DNA of 64,000 bases from G963674835 sp963674835 (GTDB taxonomy: Bacteria; Planctomycetota; Planctomycetia; Pirellulales; Thermoguttaceae): contig CAXXKC010000003.1 of the NCBI GenBank assembly GCA_963674835.2, positions 1,488,001 to 1,552,000 of the forward strand, given 5' to 3'. The notes under the pieces are model-generated. The model saw only the letters and a program-made list of their open reading frames with translations. It did not search any database and was not told where the DNA came from. Position 1 is the first letter of the stretch, and each line of letters begins with the position of its first letter. Of this stretch, positions 25,451 to 34,370 are shown in pieces. The translations under genes and the position numbers were made by a program.

Positions 25451-25927
25451 TCACAACTGTCTGAGTGCTATCAACAGGCAGGCGACATGGACGAAAGCGT
25501 AAAACATCGTAATCTGCCGCTCGTAACGCACGACCAATCGCCGGAAATCGCCGATCCAGGCGATCGAGCGTTCGATTTTCCAGCGGCGTTTGTAGCGTCG
25601 CAGCTTCCGTCCATCCTGTCGTTTTGGTTTCTTGCGATTTGCCCGATGCGGGCAAATCAGGTCGATTCCTCGTTTCGCCAATCGGTCCCGCAAAGGATCG
25701 GAATCAGCGGCCTTGTCGTAAATCAGCCGTGGGGGATTCTTGCGTGGGCGGCCTCGCCCTTTCCGCGGGACGGCCACTTGTTCAAGCGTGGTTTCAATGA
25801 GCGTGACTTCATTTGGTGTGGCCGAGGCAAGGTACACTCCCAGAGGAACACCCTCGCCGTCTGCCACCACCATAAGCTTCGTACCCTTTCCACGTTTGGT
25901 CTTGCCGACGCACGCGCCCCCTTTTTT
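25451..25927 (-). CDS. IS5-family transposase, ORF B (frameshift product, C-terminal part)
   Basis: This is the -1 frame continuation of ORF A from the A AAA AAG slippery site at 25927-25921. It carries GKTKRGKGTKLMVVADGEG, the second catalytic Asp region LIYDKAADSDPLRDRL, and the catalytic Glu in RRWKIERSIAWIGDFRRL, the usual IS5 signature. The fused protein would be about 269 residues. The frame is also open upstream of the slippery site, but that portion has no family likeness. Confidence 0.82.
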   Translation of the reverse strand, partial: KKGGACVGKTKRGKGTKLMVVADGEGVPLGVYLASATPNEVTLIETTLEQVAVPRKGRGRPRKNPPRLIYDKAADSDPLRDRLAKRGIDLICPHRANRKKPKRQDGRKLRRYKRRWKIERSIAWIGDFRRLVVRYERQITMFYAFVHVACLLIALRQL

Positions 25928-26259
25928 GCCGGGGAAAACGTGCCGTCTGCAAAAGTCTCCTCCCACTTCAAGCGGCCTTGCTCGTCCAACTCGGCGAGAA
26001 AGGTCCGCCATACTTTCAGCCAGATGCCCGTTCTTTCCCAATCCCGTAGCCGTCGCCAACACGTACTGGCCGATGGAAATCTCCGTTTCGGCAGGTCCTT
26101 CCATCGCGCCCCACTTCGCAGCACCCAGAGGATGCCTTCAAAGCACGGGCGATTGGCAATCGGCCAAGGTCCGCCGTTGGGGTTCGGTTTAGGTTCGGGA
26201 ATCAATGGGGCAATCTTGGCCCATTGTGCATCGGTAAGTTCGCTTCGTTGTCGGGTCAT
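25723..26259 (-). CDS. IS5-family transposase, ORF A
   Basis: The N-terminal part of the transposase (MTRQRSELTDAQWAKIAPLI, helix-turn-helix region, then TFADGTFSPAKKG with the first catalytic Asp). A strong AAGGAGG lies 7 bases before the ATG at 26259. Past the A6G slippery site the zero frame continues to 25723 with unrelated sequence, so the functional transposase needs a -1 shift into ORF B. Confidence 0.82.
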   Translation of the reverse strand: MTRQRSELTDAQWAKIAPLIPEPKPNPNGGPWPIANRPCFEGILWVLRSGARWKDLPKRRFPSASTCWRRLRDWERTGIWLKVWRTFLAELDEQGRLKWEETFADGTFSPAKKGARASARPNVERVRSLWWWQTARVFLWECTLPRPHQMKSRSLKPRLNKWPSRGKGEAAHARIPHG

Positions 26260-26354
26260 GGAAAAATCCTCCTTCCCATAACCCATTATATGAATCCACA
26301 CTCTGTCTTACGGCGTTTGTCCACTGCTGGCAACGCTGTCATTCGAAACCACTT

Positions 26355-26451
26355 CTAGTGCGTGTCGAACTTAACTGTAGCGTTCGCGACGGCGTATTTC
26401 TACGGTTCCGAAAGCGAAATACACGCCACGATTACGCCGAATGCGCTCTAG
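26355..26451 (+). repeat. R1 element copy D (97 bp)
   Basis: CTAG at both ends. The left CTAG is shared with the IS flank, and the right CTAG (26448-26451) contains the TAG stop of gcvPB on the minus strand. The sequence is closest to copy C. Confidence 0.8.
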
Positions 26452-27899
26452 GGTTTCCAGGAGAGGACCGGCCTGCGGGCTGCCTGGACTTCGTCGGGGC
26501 GGCTGATGGGTACGGTGTGCGGCGCGTCGTGGAGCAGGTCGGGCGATTCCTCGGTGATGCGGAAGAGGGCCTCGGCAAAGGAGTCCAAGGTGGCTTTGCT
26601 TTCGGTCTCGGTGGGTTCGATCATGAGGGCTTCGCGAACCGTCAGGGGAAAATAGACGGTGGGTGCGTGGAAGCCGAAGTCGAGGAGTCGCTTGGCCAGA
26701 TCCATGGCGGTAACTCCACGGTCGGCATTCAACGACGATGCCGAGGCGACGAACTCGTGCATGCAGCGGCCGCCGTGCGGCACCTCGAGGAAGTGCTTCA
26801 CGCGGCTGAGGAGGTAATTGGCATTGAGCACGGCGTTTTCCGAGACATGGCGGAGCCCTTCGGGGCCGTGCGTTCGGAGGTAGCAGTAGGTGCGGACCAA
26901 GACGCCGGTGTTGCCGAAGAAGCTGCGCACGCGTCCGATCGATTTGGGGCGGTTGGAGTCGAGGGTGTAGCGATCGTTTTGGCGGACGACGACGGGAACG
27001 GGCAGATAGGGCTCGAGGTGTCTGGCTACGGCGATCGGGCCGGCGCCGGGGCCGCCACCACCGTGCGGACCGCTGAAGGTCTTGTGAGGATTGAAGTGCA
27101 TGAGGTCGGCACCGAAATCGCCGGGGCGCGCGATGCCGAGGATGGCGTTCATGTTAGCGCCGTCCAAGTAGACCAGCCCGCCGACGCCATGAACCATCTC
27201 GGCGATGCGGGCGATCTGGCCGTCGAAAAGTCCGACGGTATTTGGATTGGTGATCATGAAGACGGCCGTCTGGGAATCGAGCTTGGCGGCCAGATCGTTG
27301 AGGTCGACGAGGCCCTGGGGGTTACTCTTCACCTCGACGGTTTTGAAGCCGGCCATGGAGGCGCTGGCCGGATTGGTGCCGTGGGCCATGTCGGGGACCA
27401 AGACAGTGGTGCGCTGCTGGCCGATGTCGCGGAAGTAGGCGGCGGCGACGAACAGGGCGGTCATTTCGCCGTGGGCGCCAGCGGCCGGCTGGAGGGAGAC
27501 GGCCGGGAGTCCGGCGATCTCGGCGAGCATTTCCTGGAGGCTGAAGAACATCTCCAAGAGGCCCTGGATGGTTTCGCCGGGCTGGTAGGGATGGAGGTCG
27601 ACGAGGCCGGGGAGACTGGCCAATCGCTCATTCCGCTTAGGGTTGTACTTCATGGTACAGGAACCGAGCGGATAGAAGTGGGTATCGACCGACATGTTCT
27701 GGCCGGAGAGATTGACGTAGTGGCGCACAACGTCGGGCTCGGCCAGCTCGGGCAAGGACGGGGGCGCGTCGGCCAATGCGTGTGGCGGGAGAAGATCTTT
27801 GACGGGACGGCGCGGCACGTCGCACTCGGGCATGCGAACGGCGGCACTGCCGGGTCGGGAAAGCTCGAATAACAACTGGGTCGCCAGCTTGTTTCGCAT
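26448..27899 (-). CDS. gcvPB: Glycine dehydrogenase (decarboxylating) subunit 2
   Basis: 483 residues, the PLP-bearing half of the two-subunit P-protein. The Schiff-base lysine is in HFNPHKTFSGPHGGGGPGAG, preceded by LDGANMNAILG and FYPLGSCTMKYNPKRNE. It decarboxylates glycine and loads the aminomethyl group onto lipoyl-GcvH together with GcvPA, whose gene ends 27 bp upstream. The stop codon is supplied by the edge of an R1 element, and the C-terminal tail (VQAARRPVLSWKP) ends right at it. Confidence 0.95.
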   Translation of the reverse strand: MRNKLATQLLFELSRPGSAAVRMPECDVPRRPVKDLLPPHALADAPPSLPELAEPDVVRHYVNLSGQNMSVDTHFYPLGSCTMKYNPKRNERLASLPGLVDLHPYQPGETIQGLLEMFFSLQEMLAEIAGLPAVSLQPAAGAHGEMTALFVAAAYFRDIGQQRTTVLVPDMAHGTNPASASMAGFKTVEVKSNPQGLVDLNDLAAKLDSQTAVFMITNPNTVGLFDGQIARIAEMVHGVGGLVYLDGANMNAILGIARPGDFGADLMHFNPHKTFSGPHGGGGPGAGPIAVARHLEPYLPVPVVVRQNDRYTLDSNRPKSIGRVRSFFGNTGVLVRTYCYLRTHGPEGLRHVSENAVLNANYLLSRVKHFLEVPHGGRCMHEFVASASSLNADRGVTAMDLAKRLLDFGFHAPTVYFPLTVREALMIEPTETESKATLDSFAEALFRITEESPDLLHDAPHTVPISRPDEVQAARRPVLSWKP

Positions 27900-27926
27900 G
27901 GCTGTGGGCGTCTCCTTGTCTCCGTA

Positions 27927-29264
27927 TCAAACAAGCGCAGCGGCCAACTGGTCGATCTGCGCTTTGGTTCGCTTTTCGGTGACCGCGACGAGGATGCAGT
28001 CTTGCAGTTCGGGATACCAGCAATCGAGCGGCACGCCGGCGAGGATGCCCTTTTGGCGTGCCTGGCCCAACAGCTGTTCGGTCGATCGCCCCTGGGCCCG
28101 AACGACGAACTCTTTGAACGTGGGGCGGGAAAACGCTGGGGGCAGTTGGGCGACCTGTTGGAGCTGGTCGGCAGCGTAGCGGGCCTTCTGGAGGCAGAGT
28201 TCGGCGACGGATTGCATGCCGGCGGGGCCCATGGTGGCCAGATAGACGGCGGCGCGCAGGGCGAGCAGGCCTTCGTTGGTGCAGATGTTGCTGGTGGCTT
28301 TGTCGCGGCGGATGTGCTGTTCGCGGGTCTGAAGGGTGAGCACCCAACAGCGCCGGCCGCGGCGATCGGTTGTCTGCCCGACGAGGCGACCGGGCATGCG
28401 GCGGACAAACTTCTCGCGGCAGGCCATGATGCCGAGGTAGGGTCCGCCGAAGGACATGGGGCAGCCGAGGGACTGACCTTCGGCCACGACGATGTCGGCG
28501 CCGTAGTCGCCGGGCCGTTTGAGAAGGCCCAAGCTGATGGGATCGACGGCGACCACGAAGAGGGCTCCGGCCTGGTGAATGATGTCGGCCAGGGCATCGA
28601 CCTCTTCGAGGCAGCCGAAGAAGTTCGGGTGCTGGACGAGCACGCAGGCGGTTTGCTGGTTGACGGCCTGCTGGAGATCTTCGGGGGCGACATATCCGCC
28701 GGGTGTGCCGACGGTGACCATCTCGGTGCCCAGGTTGGCCAGGTAGGTTTGGAGATTCTGGCGATACTCGGGATGAACACTTTGAGCGACGACCACGCGG
28801 TCCCATCGCCGGGTAGCTCCCAGGGACATGAGCACGGCCTCGGCGACAGCGCTACCACCGTCGTAGAGGCTGGCATTGGAGACATCCATGCCGGTCAGCT
28901 CGGTGACGAGCGTCTGATACTCGAACATCGCCTGGAGCGTTCCCTGGCTCGCCTCGGCCTGATAGGGCGTGTAGGCGGTGTAGAACTCGCTGCGCGAGGC
29001 GACGAAATCGACGACGGCAGGGATGAAGTGATCGTAGCTGCCGGCGCCGAGGAAGCAGGCCGCCTGGGCGGGCGACGTGTTCCTGGCGGCCAACGCGGTG
29101 AGGTGATCGGTGAGCTCGAGTTCGCCGATGGCCGGGGGCACGTTCAAGGGCCGCTTCAGCCGCAGCTCGGGAGGAACCATGGCAAAGAGGTCTTCGAGCG
29201 AGGCGACGCCCACCGCCTCGAGCATGGATTGCCGGTCGTGGGGCGTATTGACGATATAGGGCAT
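27927..29264 (-). CDS. gcvPA: Glycine dehydrogenase (decarboxylating) subunit 1
   Basis: 445 residues, the non-PLP half of the heteromeric P-protein of the glycine cleavage system. Family landmarks are FLGAGSYDHFIPAVVD, YTAYTPYQAEASQGTLQ, ELTGMDVSNASLYDGGSAVAEA and RRDKATSNICTNEGLLAL. The start at MPYIVNTPHDRQSML (29264) is the conserved N-terminus, and 27 further upstream codons in frame run into R1 copy F and are unlikely to be translated. Confidence 0.95.
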   Translation of the reverse strand: MPYIVNTPHDRQSMLEAVGVASLEDLFAMVPPELRLKRPLNVPPAIGELELTDHLTALAARNTSPAQAACFLGAGSYDHFIPAVVDFVASRSEFYTAYTPYQAEASQGTLQAMFEYQTLVTELTGMDVSNASLYDGGSAVAEAVLMSLGATRRWDRVVVAQSVHPEYRQNLQTYLANLGTEMVTVGTPGGYVAPEDLQQAVNQQTACVLVQHPNFFGCLEEVDALADIIHQAGALFVVAVDPISLGLLKRPGDYGADIVVAEGQSLGCPMSFGGPYLGIMACREKFVRRMPGRLVGQTTDRRGRRCWVLTLQTREQHIRRDKATSNICTNEGLLALRAAVYLATMGPAGMQSVAELCLQKARYAADQLQQVAQLPPAFSRPTFKEFVVRAQGRSTEQLLGQARQKGILAGVPLDCWYPELQDCILVAVTEKRTKAQIDQLAAALV

Positions 29265-29285
29265 GGGAGCGAATCCGTGGGTCGG

Positions 29286-29383
29286 CTGATGCGTGTGGCA
29301 CTGGATGGCAGCGGTGGCTGCGGCGTACTTCCACAGTTGAGGCAAGCGACCTGCAAACTACACTGGTGCGCGATACGCACTAG
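29286..29383. repeat. R1 element copy F (98 bp, diverged)
   Basis: It is weaker than the other copies, but its left end (GATGCGTGTGGCACT) and, on the other strand, its right end (CTAGTGCGTATCGCGCAC) resemble the R1 left end, and its length is right. The right CTAG at 29380-29383 contains the gcvH stop. It fills the gcvH-gcvPA gap. Confidence 0.55.
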
Positions 29384-29787
29384 TGTTCGGCGGAGTCTTC
29401 CTCGCACTGTTTGCGGTAGGCGGTGAAGTCGAGCAGATCGGCCAGTCCGGCCTCGTCGGCGACCTGGATCTTGACGAACCAGCCGAAGCCGTAGGGGTCG
29501 TCGGGGAGATTCTCAAGGTTGTCGGCGAGTTGGTCGTTGACCTCGACGATTTCGCCGTCGACCGGGCTGTAGAGGTCGCTGACGGCCTTGACGGACTCGA
29601 TTTCGCCGAAGGGGGTCTTGGCTTCGACCTTACGGCCGACCTCGGGCAGATCGACGTAGACAAGGTCGGTCAGCGCTTCGAGGGCGAACCCGGAAATGCC
29701 AACCGTGGCAACCTTGCCGCCGGCAGCGTCGGCAGCGACGTGGACCCACTCGTGCGTCGTGGAGTAGAGCAATTCTTCGGGTTTCAC
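29380..29787 (-). CDS. gcvH: Glycine cleavage system H protein
   Basis: A 135-residue lipoyl carrier. The lipoylation lysine is in FGEIESVKAVSDLYSP (Lys about 64), with the EWV start motif STTHEWVHV and VGISGFALEALTDLVYV. The GTG start overlaps the gcvT stop as GTGA, so translation is coupled. GcvH is the expected octanoyl acceptor for the LipM-like protein encoded at the end of this gene run. Its TAG stop falls in the CTAG of R1 copy F. Confidence 0.96.
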   Translation of the reverse strand: MKPEELLYSTTHEWVHVAADAAGGKVATVGISGFALEALTDLVYVDLPEVGRKVEAKTPFGEIESVKAVSDLYSPVDGEIVEVNDQLADNLENLPDDPYGFGWFVKIQVADEAGLADLLDFTAYRKQCEEDSAEH

Positions 29788-30956
29788 TTGTTGTTTCCTT
29801 TCCCGTTACGACGATAGAACGGCAGTTGCACGATCCGGGCGGGCTCCATGCGTCCCCGGATATCGACGATGACTTCCGTCCCTGGCTCCGCGAGCTGCGG
29901 AGAGACGTAGCCCATTGCGATCGACCTTCCCAGGGTGGGCGAGAACGAACCACTGGTGACTTGTCCGACGCATTGGTCGTGGACGAGGATGGCGGCTCCA
30001 TCGCGAGCGGCGCGGCGGCCTTGCAGTTCCAAGCCGACGCGGACGCGCGAGAGCGGCTGCTGCTGGATGCGTTTGAGGGCATCGCGGCCGGGGAAGTCGT
30101 AGCCGACGAGGTGACAGGCAAAGCCCAGCCCGGCCTCGAACGGATTGACGGTTTCGCTGAGTTCGTGGCCGTATAGGGGCATGCCGGCCTCCAAGCGGAG
30201 CGTGTCGCGCGCGCCGATGCCGGTGGCGACAGCGCCCAAGGGTTGGCCCATCTCGGCGAGGACTTCCCATACGGCCGGAGCGATGGTCGCGCCGATGCTG
30301 AGCTCGAAGCCGTCCTCGCCGGTGTAGCCGGTGCGGCTGATGATGCCACCTTGGCGACGCGCGGCGGGATGGAGGATGCGCACCTGAGCGCCCCGGTAGT
30401 ATTTCATCGTGGCGAGGTCGACGTCGACAAGGGGCTGGAGCAACTCGACGGAACGCGGGCCCTGAATGGCGAACATGGCCCAGAGCCGGGTCACGTCGGT
30501 CCAGACGATTTCCCGTCCGGCGGCGTCGGCTTTCTCGGGCGGCAGATGGAGGTGGACCCAGCGGATGATCTTCTCGCGATTGGAGGCATTGACGACCACG
30601 ACGTAGAAGGGCTGGCCATAGTCGTTGTGGTAGTAGCCGACGAGGACGTCGTCGAGGATTCCGCCTTCGTCGTTGGTCACGAGCGAGTAGCGAATTTGGC
30701 CGAGGGCCATGTCGGCGACGCGGCGGGTGAGGAGGCAGGCCAGGAACTCGGCGGCGCCGGGGCCTTCGAAGCGCAGGCGGCCCATGTGCGAAATGTCGGT
30801 CATTCCGCAGGCGGCCCGGGTCGCGCGGTGTTCATCAAGGATTGACGTGTATTGGACGGGCATCTTCCAACCGGCAAAATCGACCATTCGTCCGCCGTGG
30901 GCGACGTGCCAGTCGTGAAGGGGCGTGTACCGGACCTGACCCTCCGTTGGTGTCAT
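29784..30956 (-). CDS. gcvT: Aminomethyltransferase (glycine cleavage T protein)
   Basis: 390 residues that release ammonia and pass the methylene group to tetrahydrofolate. It shows TPLHDWHVAHGGRMVDFAGW at the N-terminus, DISHMGRLRFEGPGA, GYTGEDGFELSI (folate-binding aspartate region) and the GcvT C-terminal barrel (LELQGRRAARDGAAILVHD). First gene of the operon gcvT-gcvH-gcvPA-gcvPB. A GGAGATATC before the ATG gives a good ribosome binding site. Confidence 0.95.
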   Translation of the reverse strand: MTPTEGQVRYTPLHDWHVAHGGRMVDFAGWKMPVQYTSILDEHRATRAACGMTDISHMGRLRFEGPGAAEFLACLLTRRVADMALGQIRYSLVTNDEGGILDDVLVGYYHNDYGQPFYVVVVNASNREKIIRWVHLHLPPEKADAAGREIVWTDVTRLWAMFAIQGPRSVELLQPLVDVDLATMKYYRGAQVRILHPAARRQGGIISRTGYTGEDGFELSIGATIAPAVWEVLAEMGQPLGAVATGIGARDTLRLEAGMPLYGHELSETVNPFEAGLGFACHLVGYDFPGRDALKRIQQQPLSRVRVGLELQGRRAARDGAAILVHDQCVGQVTSGSFSPTLGRSIAMGYVSPQLAEPGTEVIVDIRGRMEPARIVQLPFYRRNGKGNNK

Positions 30957-31086
30957 GATATCTCCAATAGCGGCATCGAGAGCATCCGACGTTCGGCCGA
31001 GGGGTGCTGCGAAAAGGGCTATTGTAGCCGTTGTGAGGCGTCACACCAGAGGCGGCGTGGTTGGGGGATGGGGATGAATGTTGTGA

Positions 31087-31111
31087 CACAGCCGGGGGCG
31101 GCTGTGCTACA
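31087..31111. repeat. Hairpin repeat CACAGCCG-GGGG-CGGCTGTG, copy 1
   Basis: A perfect 8-bp stem with a GGGG loop, followed by CTACA. The same 25 bases occur at 63349-63373. It lies between the divergent-side leader of gcvT and the end of rnr. No T-run follows, so it looks like a short dispersed palindrome (REP-like) and not a classical terminator. Confidence 0.7.
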
Positions 31112-31143
31112 TGCGGGGCGGGAGCTGGGTGTTGTGGGGCGGG

Positions 31144-33387
31144 TTAGCGGCCGCGGCGTTTGCCGCGACGGACGGCTTTCTTGCGGGCGGCTGGCGGTCG
31201 GGTCTTTGGAGTTCGTTGGCGGGGAGATCGGGTGGCGGTGCGGCGCGGAGGCTGCTTTTGGGCGAGGCGGAAATCGAGCTCTCGGCGGTCGACGTCGACA
31301 CGGCTGACGACGACGCGCAGCTTGTCGCCGAGGCGGTAGGAGTTGCCGGATCGATGGCCGGCGAGTGTGTGGGTGGCTCGATCGTAGCGGTAGTAGTCGT
31401 CGGCCAGGGCATCGACGTGAAGGAGGCCTTCGGCGGGCAGATCGAGCCCTTGGACGAAGAGTCCGTAGCTTTCGACGCCGGTGATGACGCCGTCGAGCTC
31501 TTCGCCGATACGGTCGGAGAGGTAGGCCAGCAGCTTGATCTTGGTAAGCTCGCGCTCGGCCGCTTCGGCGCGCTGCTCGCGCTGGGAGCAGTGCTCGCCC
31601 ACGATGACCAGTTGGCCGAAATGAGCGCGTGGGGTGGCGCCCTGGAGGATCGCCTTGACCTGGCGGTGGATGGTGAGGTCGGGATAGCGGCGGATGGGCG
31701 AGGTGAAGTGACAGTAGCAGTCGCTGGCGAGTGCGTAGTGCCCTTCGTCGCGAGGGCTGTAAACAGCGCGCTGCATGGAGCGGAGGACGGCGTAATTGAC
31801 GGCGGTTTGTTCGGGCCGGCCGGCGACGTCCTGGAGCAGTTTTTGCAGGGCGAAACGGCTCTGGAGGCCGTCGGTGGAAAAGCCCAACTCGGCGACGAAC
31901 TCGTTGAGCACCTTGAGCTTCATTTCGGAGGGTGAGGCGTGGATGCGGCGGAGGAAGGCGAGCTGGCGGGCGCGGAGCATCTCGGCGATCGCCTCGTTGG
32001 CGGCCAGCATGAACTCTTCGATGATCTGATGGCTTTCGGTGTTTTGGACGACGTGGGCGCCGCCGACGCGGCCCTGCTTGTCAAGGTCGATCTTGACCTC
32101 GGGCATGGTCAGCTCGAGGGCACCGCGCTCGGTCCGGCGGCCGCGCAGGATGCGAGCGAGTTGGCGCATGCGCCCCAGCAGGTCGAAGACCTTGACGCCG
32201 AGCTTCTTGCGCCAGGGTTCGGGGTCGGCGAGGTATTCGTCGACCTGTTCGTAGGTGAAGCGGCGGTTGCTCTTGATGGCGGCGATGGATACGTCGGTGC
32301 CGACGCGCACTCCCTCGGGGGTGAACTCCATGAGGGCCGAAAGCGTGAAACGGACCTTGCCGGGCTGGAGGCTGGCGAGGCTGTTGGAGATCACTTCCGG
32401 GAGCATGGGGATGACGCGGTCGGGGAGATAGACGCTGGTGCCGCGGTCGTAGGCCTCACGGTCGAGGGCCGAGGCTTCGGTGACGAAATGGGAGACGTCG
32501 GCGATGTGGACGCCCAGGAGCCAATGGCCGGTGGGGAGGACTTCCAAGGAGATGGCATCGTCGAAATCGCGGGCATCGATGGGGTCGATGGTGATGACGG
32601 TTTCCTTGGTGAGGTCGCGCCGTTGGTCGAGGCTGGCCGGGTCGAAGCGATCGGCTTGCTGGCGGGCATCGTCGAGGACGGCGGCGGAGAAGTCGTGGGG
32701 GAGGCCGTATTCGTGCATGATCCCCAGGGTATCGACGCCCGGCTTTCCGCGCGGCCCAAGCACTTCGGTGATGACGCCTTCGCCGGGGTGCAGGTACGAG
32801 GGGAAACGAACCATTTCGAAGACGACCTTGTCGCCGGGGGTGGCACCGCTGGCGCCCGGGTCGCCGACTTGAATGGGCTGGGCGAAGAGGGTCCCGTCGA
32901 CCTGCACCATGCCGCCGGCAGCGCCGTCGAAGTAGGTGCCGACGAACTCGCGGGTTTGGCGGTCGATGACCTCGACGATGCGGCCGGCGGGGCCGGGTCG
33001 GCCGTGTCGCTTGGTGAGTTGGACAACGACGACGTCGCCGGTGGAGGCGTCGGCCGTGTAGCGCTCCTCAACGTAGACATCCGGGGCGGGCGGCTGGTCG
33101 GGCTTGCTCGCGCCGGGGCGGACGAAGCCGTAACCGCCGGACGTTCGCCGGAAGACGCCGGTGACGGTGTTGCCCTGCGGTTTGGCAGCCTCGGCCGGCT
33201 TGACGAGATGGCTGACGCCGTAAGCCAACTGGCCGGAGCGAACCATTTTCTTGATCTGCTTCTTGACATCGGCCACCTGGTCCTTGGGGACTTTGAGCCG
33301 CTGGGCAATGACGCGTGGCTTGATCGGCTGGTAGTTGGAGCGCTGGACGAAGTTGAGGATGGCTTGCTGGAGTTCGGGGTTGTCCAT
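31144..33387 (-). CDS. rnr: Ribonuclease R (RNase II/RNB family 3'-5' exoribonuclease)
   Basis: 747 residues. The N-terminal winged helix (AILNFVQRSNYQPIKPRVIA) and cold-shock-like domains are followed by the RNB catalytic domain with TIDPIDARDFDDAISLE (metal-binding aspartates) and FTSPIRRYPDLTIHRQ, then an S1 domain (GVITGVESYGLFVQGLDLPAEG) and a Lys/Arg-rich tail (KTRPPAARKKAVRRGKRRG) typical of RNase R for structured RNA. The gene for a YhaM-like nuclease ends 2 bp before its start, so the two RNases are co-translated. Confidence 0.94.
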   Translation of the reverse strand: MDNPELQQAILNFVQRSNYQPIKPRVIAQRLKVPKDQVADVKKQIKKMVRSGQLAYGVSHLVKPAEAAKPQGNTVTGVFRRTSGGYGFVRPGASKPDQPPAPDVYVEERYTADASTGDVVVVQLTKRHGRPGPAGRIVEVIDRQTREFVGTYFDGAAGGMVQVDGTLFAQPIQVGDPGASGATPGDKVVFEMVRFPSYLHPGEGVITEVLGPRGKPGVDTLGIMHEYGLPHDFSAAVLDDARQQADRFDPASLDQRRDLTKETVITIDPIDARDFDDAISLEVLPTGHWLLGVHIADVSHFVTEASALDREAYDRGTSVYLPDRVIPMLPEVISNSLASLQPGKVRFTLSALMEFTPEGVRVGTDVSIAAIKSNRRFTYEQVDEYLADPEPWRKKLGVKVFDLLGRMRQLARILRGRRTERGALELTMPEVKIDLDKQGRVGGAHVVQNTESHQIIEEFMLAANEAIAEMLRARQLAFLRRIHASPSEMKLKVLNEFVAELGFSTDGLQSRFALQKLLQDVAGRPEQTAVNYAVLRSMQRAVYSPRDEGHYALASDCYCHFTSPIRRYPDLTIHRQVKAILQGATPRAHFGQLVIVGEHCSQREQRAEAAERELTKIKLLAYLSDRIGEELDGVITGVESYGLFVQGLDLPAEGLLHVDALADDYYRYDRATHTLAGHRSGNSYRLGDKLRVVVSRVDVDRRELDFRLAQKQPPRRTATRSPRQRTPKTRPPAARKKAVRRGKRRGR

Positions 33388-33389
33388 GG

Positions 33390-34370
33390 CTAGGGTTTCC
33401 GGTGGCCGGCCTGGCCTTTAAAGAGCTTGCGATTGAGCGTCGGGTTGAAATGGGTCCAGGCGCTGCCCACGTTGGGATCGTCGCGCAATTGCTGGTGGAA
33501 GGCGAAGATTTTGGCGTCGAGGTTGTCGAGGCAGTAGAGGGCGACGGCCTCGATGGTCATGGGCAGTTTAGGGCTGCCGTACTCGTACTCGCCGTGATGG
33601 CTGACGATCATGTGCTTGAGGCGGAGCAGCGTCTCGCCGGGGAACGGCTCGCCGGAGAGTTTTTCGGCCTCGCGGGCCTTGTGTTCGAGCGTGCTGACGG
33701 CCATGACCAGGTGGCCGATCAACTGGCCCTCGTCGGAATAGGCGAACTCGCGGTCGTAGGTGAGCTCGTCGATCTTGCCCAGGTCGTGGAGGAAGGCTCC
33801 CATGAGGAGGAGGTCCCGGTCGACCTGGGGATAGAGGGGAGCGATACGATTGACGACCTCCATGAGGTTGACGATATGCTCGGCCAATCCGCCGGGGTAG
33901 GCATGATGATGCTTGATGCCGGCCGGCGCGCGGGCGAGCTTCGCCATGATTTCCTCGTCCAAGAGGTAGCACTCACCCAGAGTTTGAAGATGAGGGTTGG
34001 TCATGCTTCGGAGGAGTTCGGCCAAGCGGACGAGCAGCTTGTCGACTTCGACGGAGGCGAGCGGGATGAAGTCTTCCTCGCTGATCTGGGTGGGATCGAG
34101 GCGGGTGAGCCGCGTGGCGATCAGTTGCATGGCGCCTTGGAACAGTTGCGTCTTGCCTGCGACTTGGACGTAGTCGCCGTTTTCGAATGCGTGGCATGCC
34201 TCTTCGTTGACGTTCCACATGCGAGTGCTGATGGAGCCGGTGCGATCGGAGAGTTCGACCTGGAGGTACAGGTCGCCGTTGCGATTGGGGCGTAGCTGTT
34301 TGTCGGAAGCGCGAAAAGGCTGATCGACGGTCTCTTGTTCGTTAAGCTCGTTGACAAAACGCCGCGGCAT
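33390..34370 (-). CDS. OB-fold plus HD-domain nuclease (YhaM-like)
   Basis: 326 residues. An N-terminal OB-fold (DLYLQVELSDRTGSISTRMW, then FENGDYVQVAGKTQLFQGAMQ) binds RNA. The HD domain carries KHHHAYPGGLAEHIVNLMEV, GAFLHDLGKIDEL and MIVSHHGEYEYGSPKLP. This order matches YhaM/CBF1-type 3'-5' exonucleases of Gram-positive bacteria. The start at 34370 has AAAGGA upstream and is preferred to a frame extension to 34427. It is upstream of and nearly touching rnr, forming an RNA-decay pair. Confidence 0.88.
   Translation of the reverse strand: MPRRFVNELNEQETVDQPFRASDKQLRPNRNGDLYLQVELSDRTGSISTRMWNVNEEACHAFENGDYVQVAGKTQLFQGAMQLIATRLTRLDPTQISEEDFIPLASVEVDKLLVRLAELLRSMTNPHLQTLGECYLLDEEIMAKLARAPAGIKHHHAYPGGLAEHIVNLMEVVNRIAPLYPQVDRDLLLMGAFLHDLGKIDELTYDREFAYSDEGQLIGHLVMAVSTLEHKAREAEKLSGEPFPGETLLRLKHMIVSHHGEYEYGSPKLPMTIEAVALYCLDNLDAKIFAFHQQLRDDPNVGSAWTHFNPTLNRKLFKGQAGHRKP

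Larger units (their letters stand above)
25443..26354 (-). mobile_element. IS5-family insertion sequence (two ORFs, -1 frameshift)
   Basis: A 912-bp element with inverted ends GAAGTGGTTTC / GAAACCACTTC. CTAG flanks it on both sides (25439-25442 and 26355-26358). Either a 4-bp CTAG duplication or a TA duplication with a slightly longer terminal repeat fits. It encodes a transposase split over two frames. The right CTAG is also the first four bases of R1 copy D, so the IS entered exactly at the edge of that element. Confidence 0.9.

Noticed and set aside
26358..27872. A 504-codon plus frame opposite gcvPB
   Set aside because: Gly/Ala/Asp-rich shadow; gcvPB on the other strand is certain.
31939..33393. 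A 484-codon plus frame opposite rnr
   Set aside because: Antisense shadow of RNase R.
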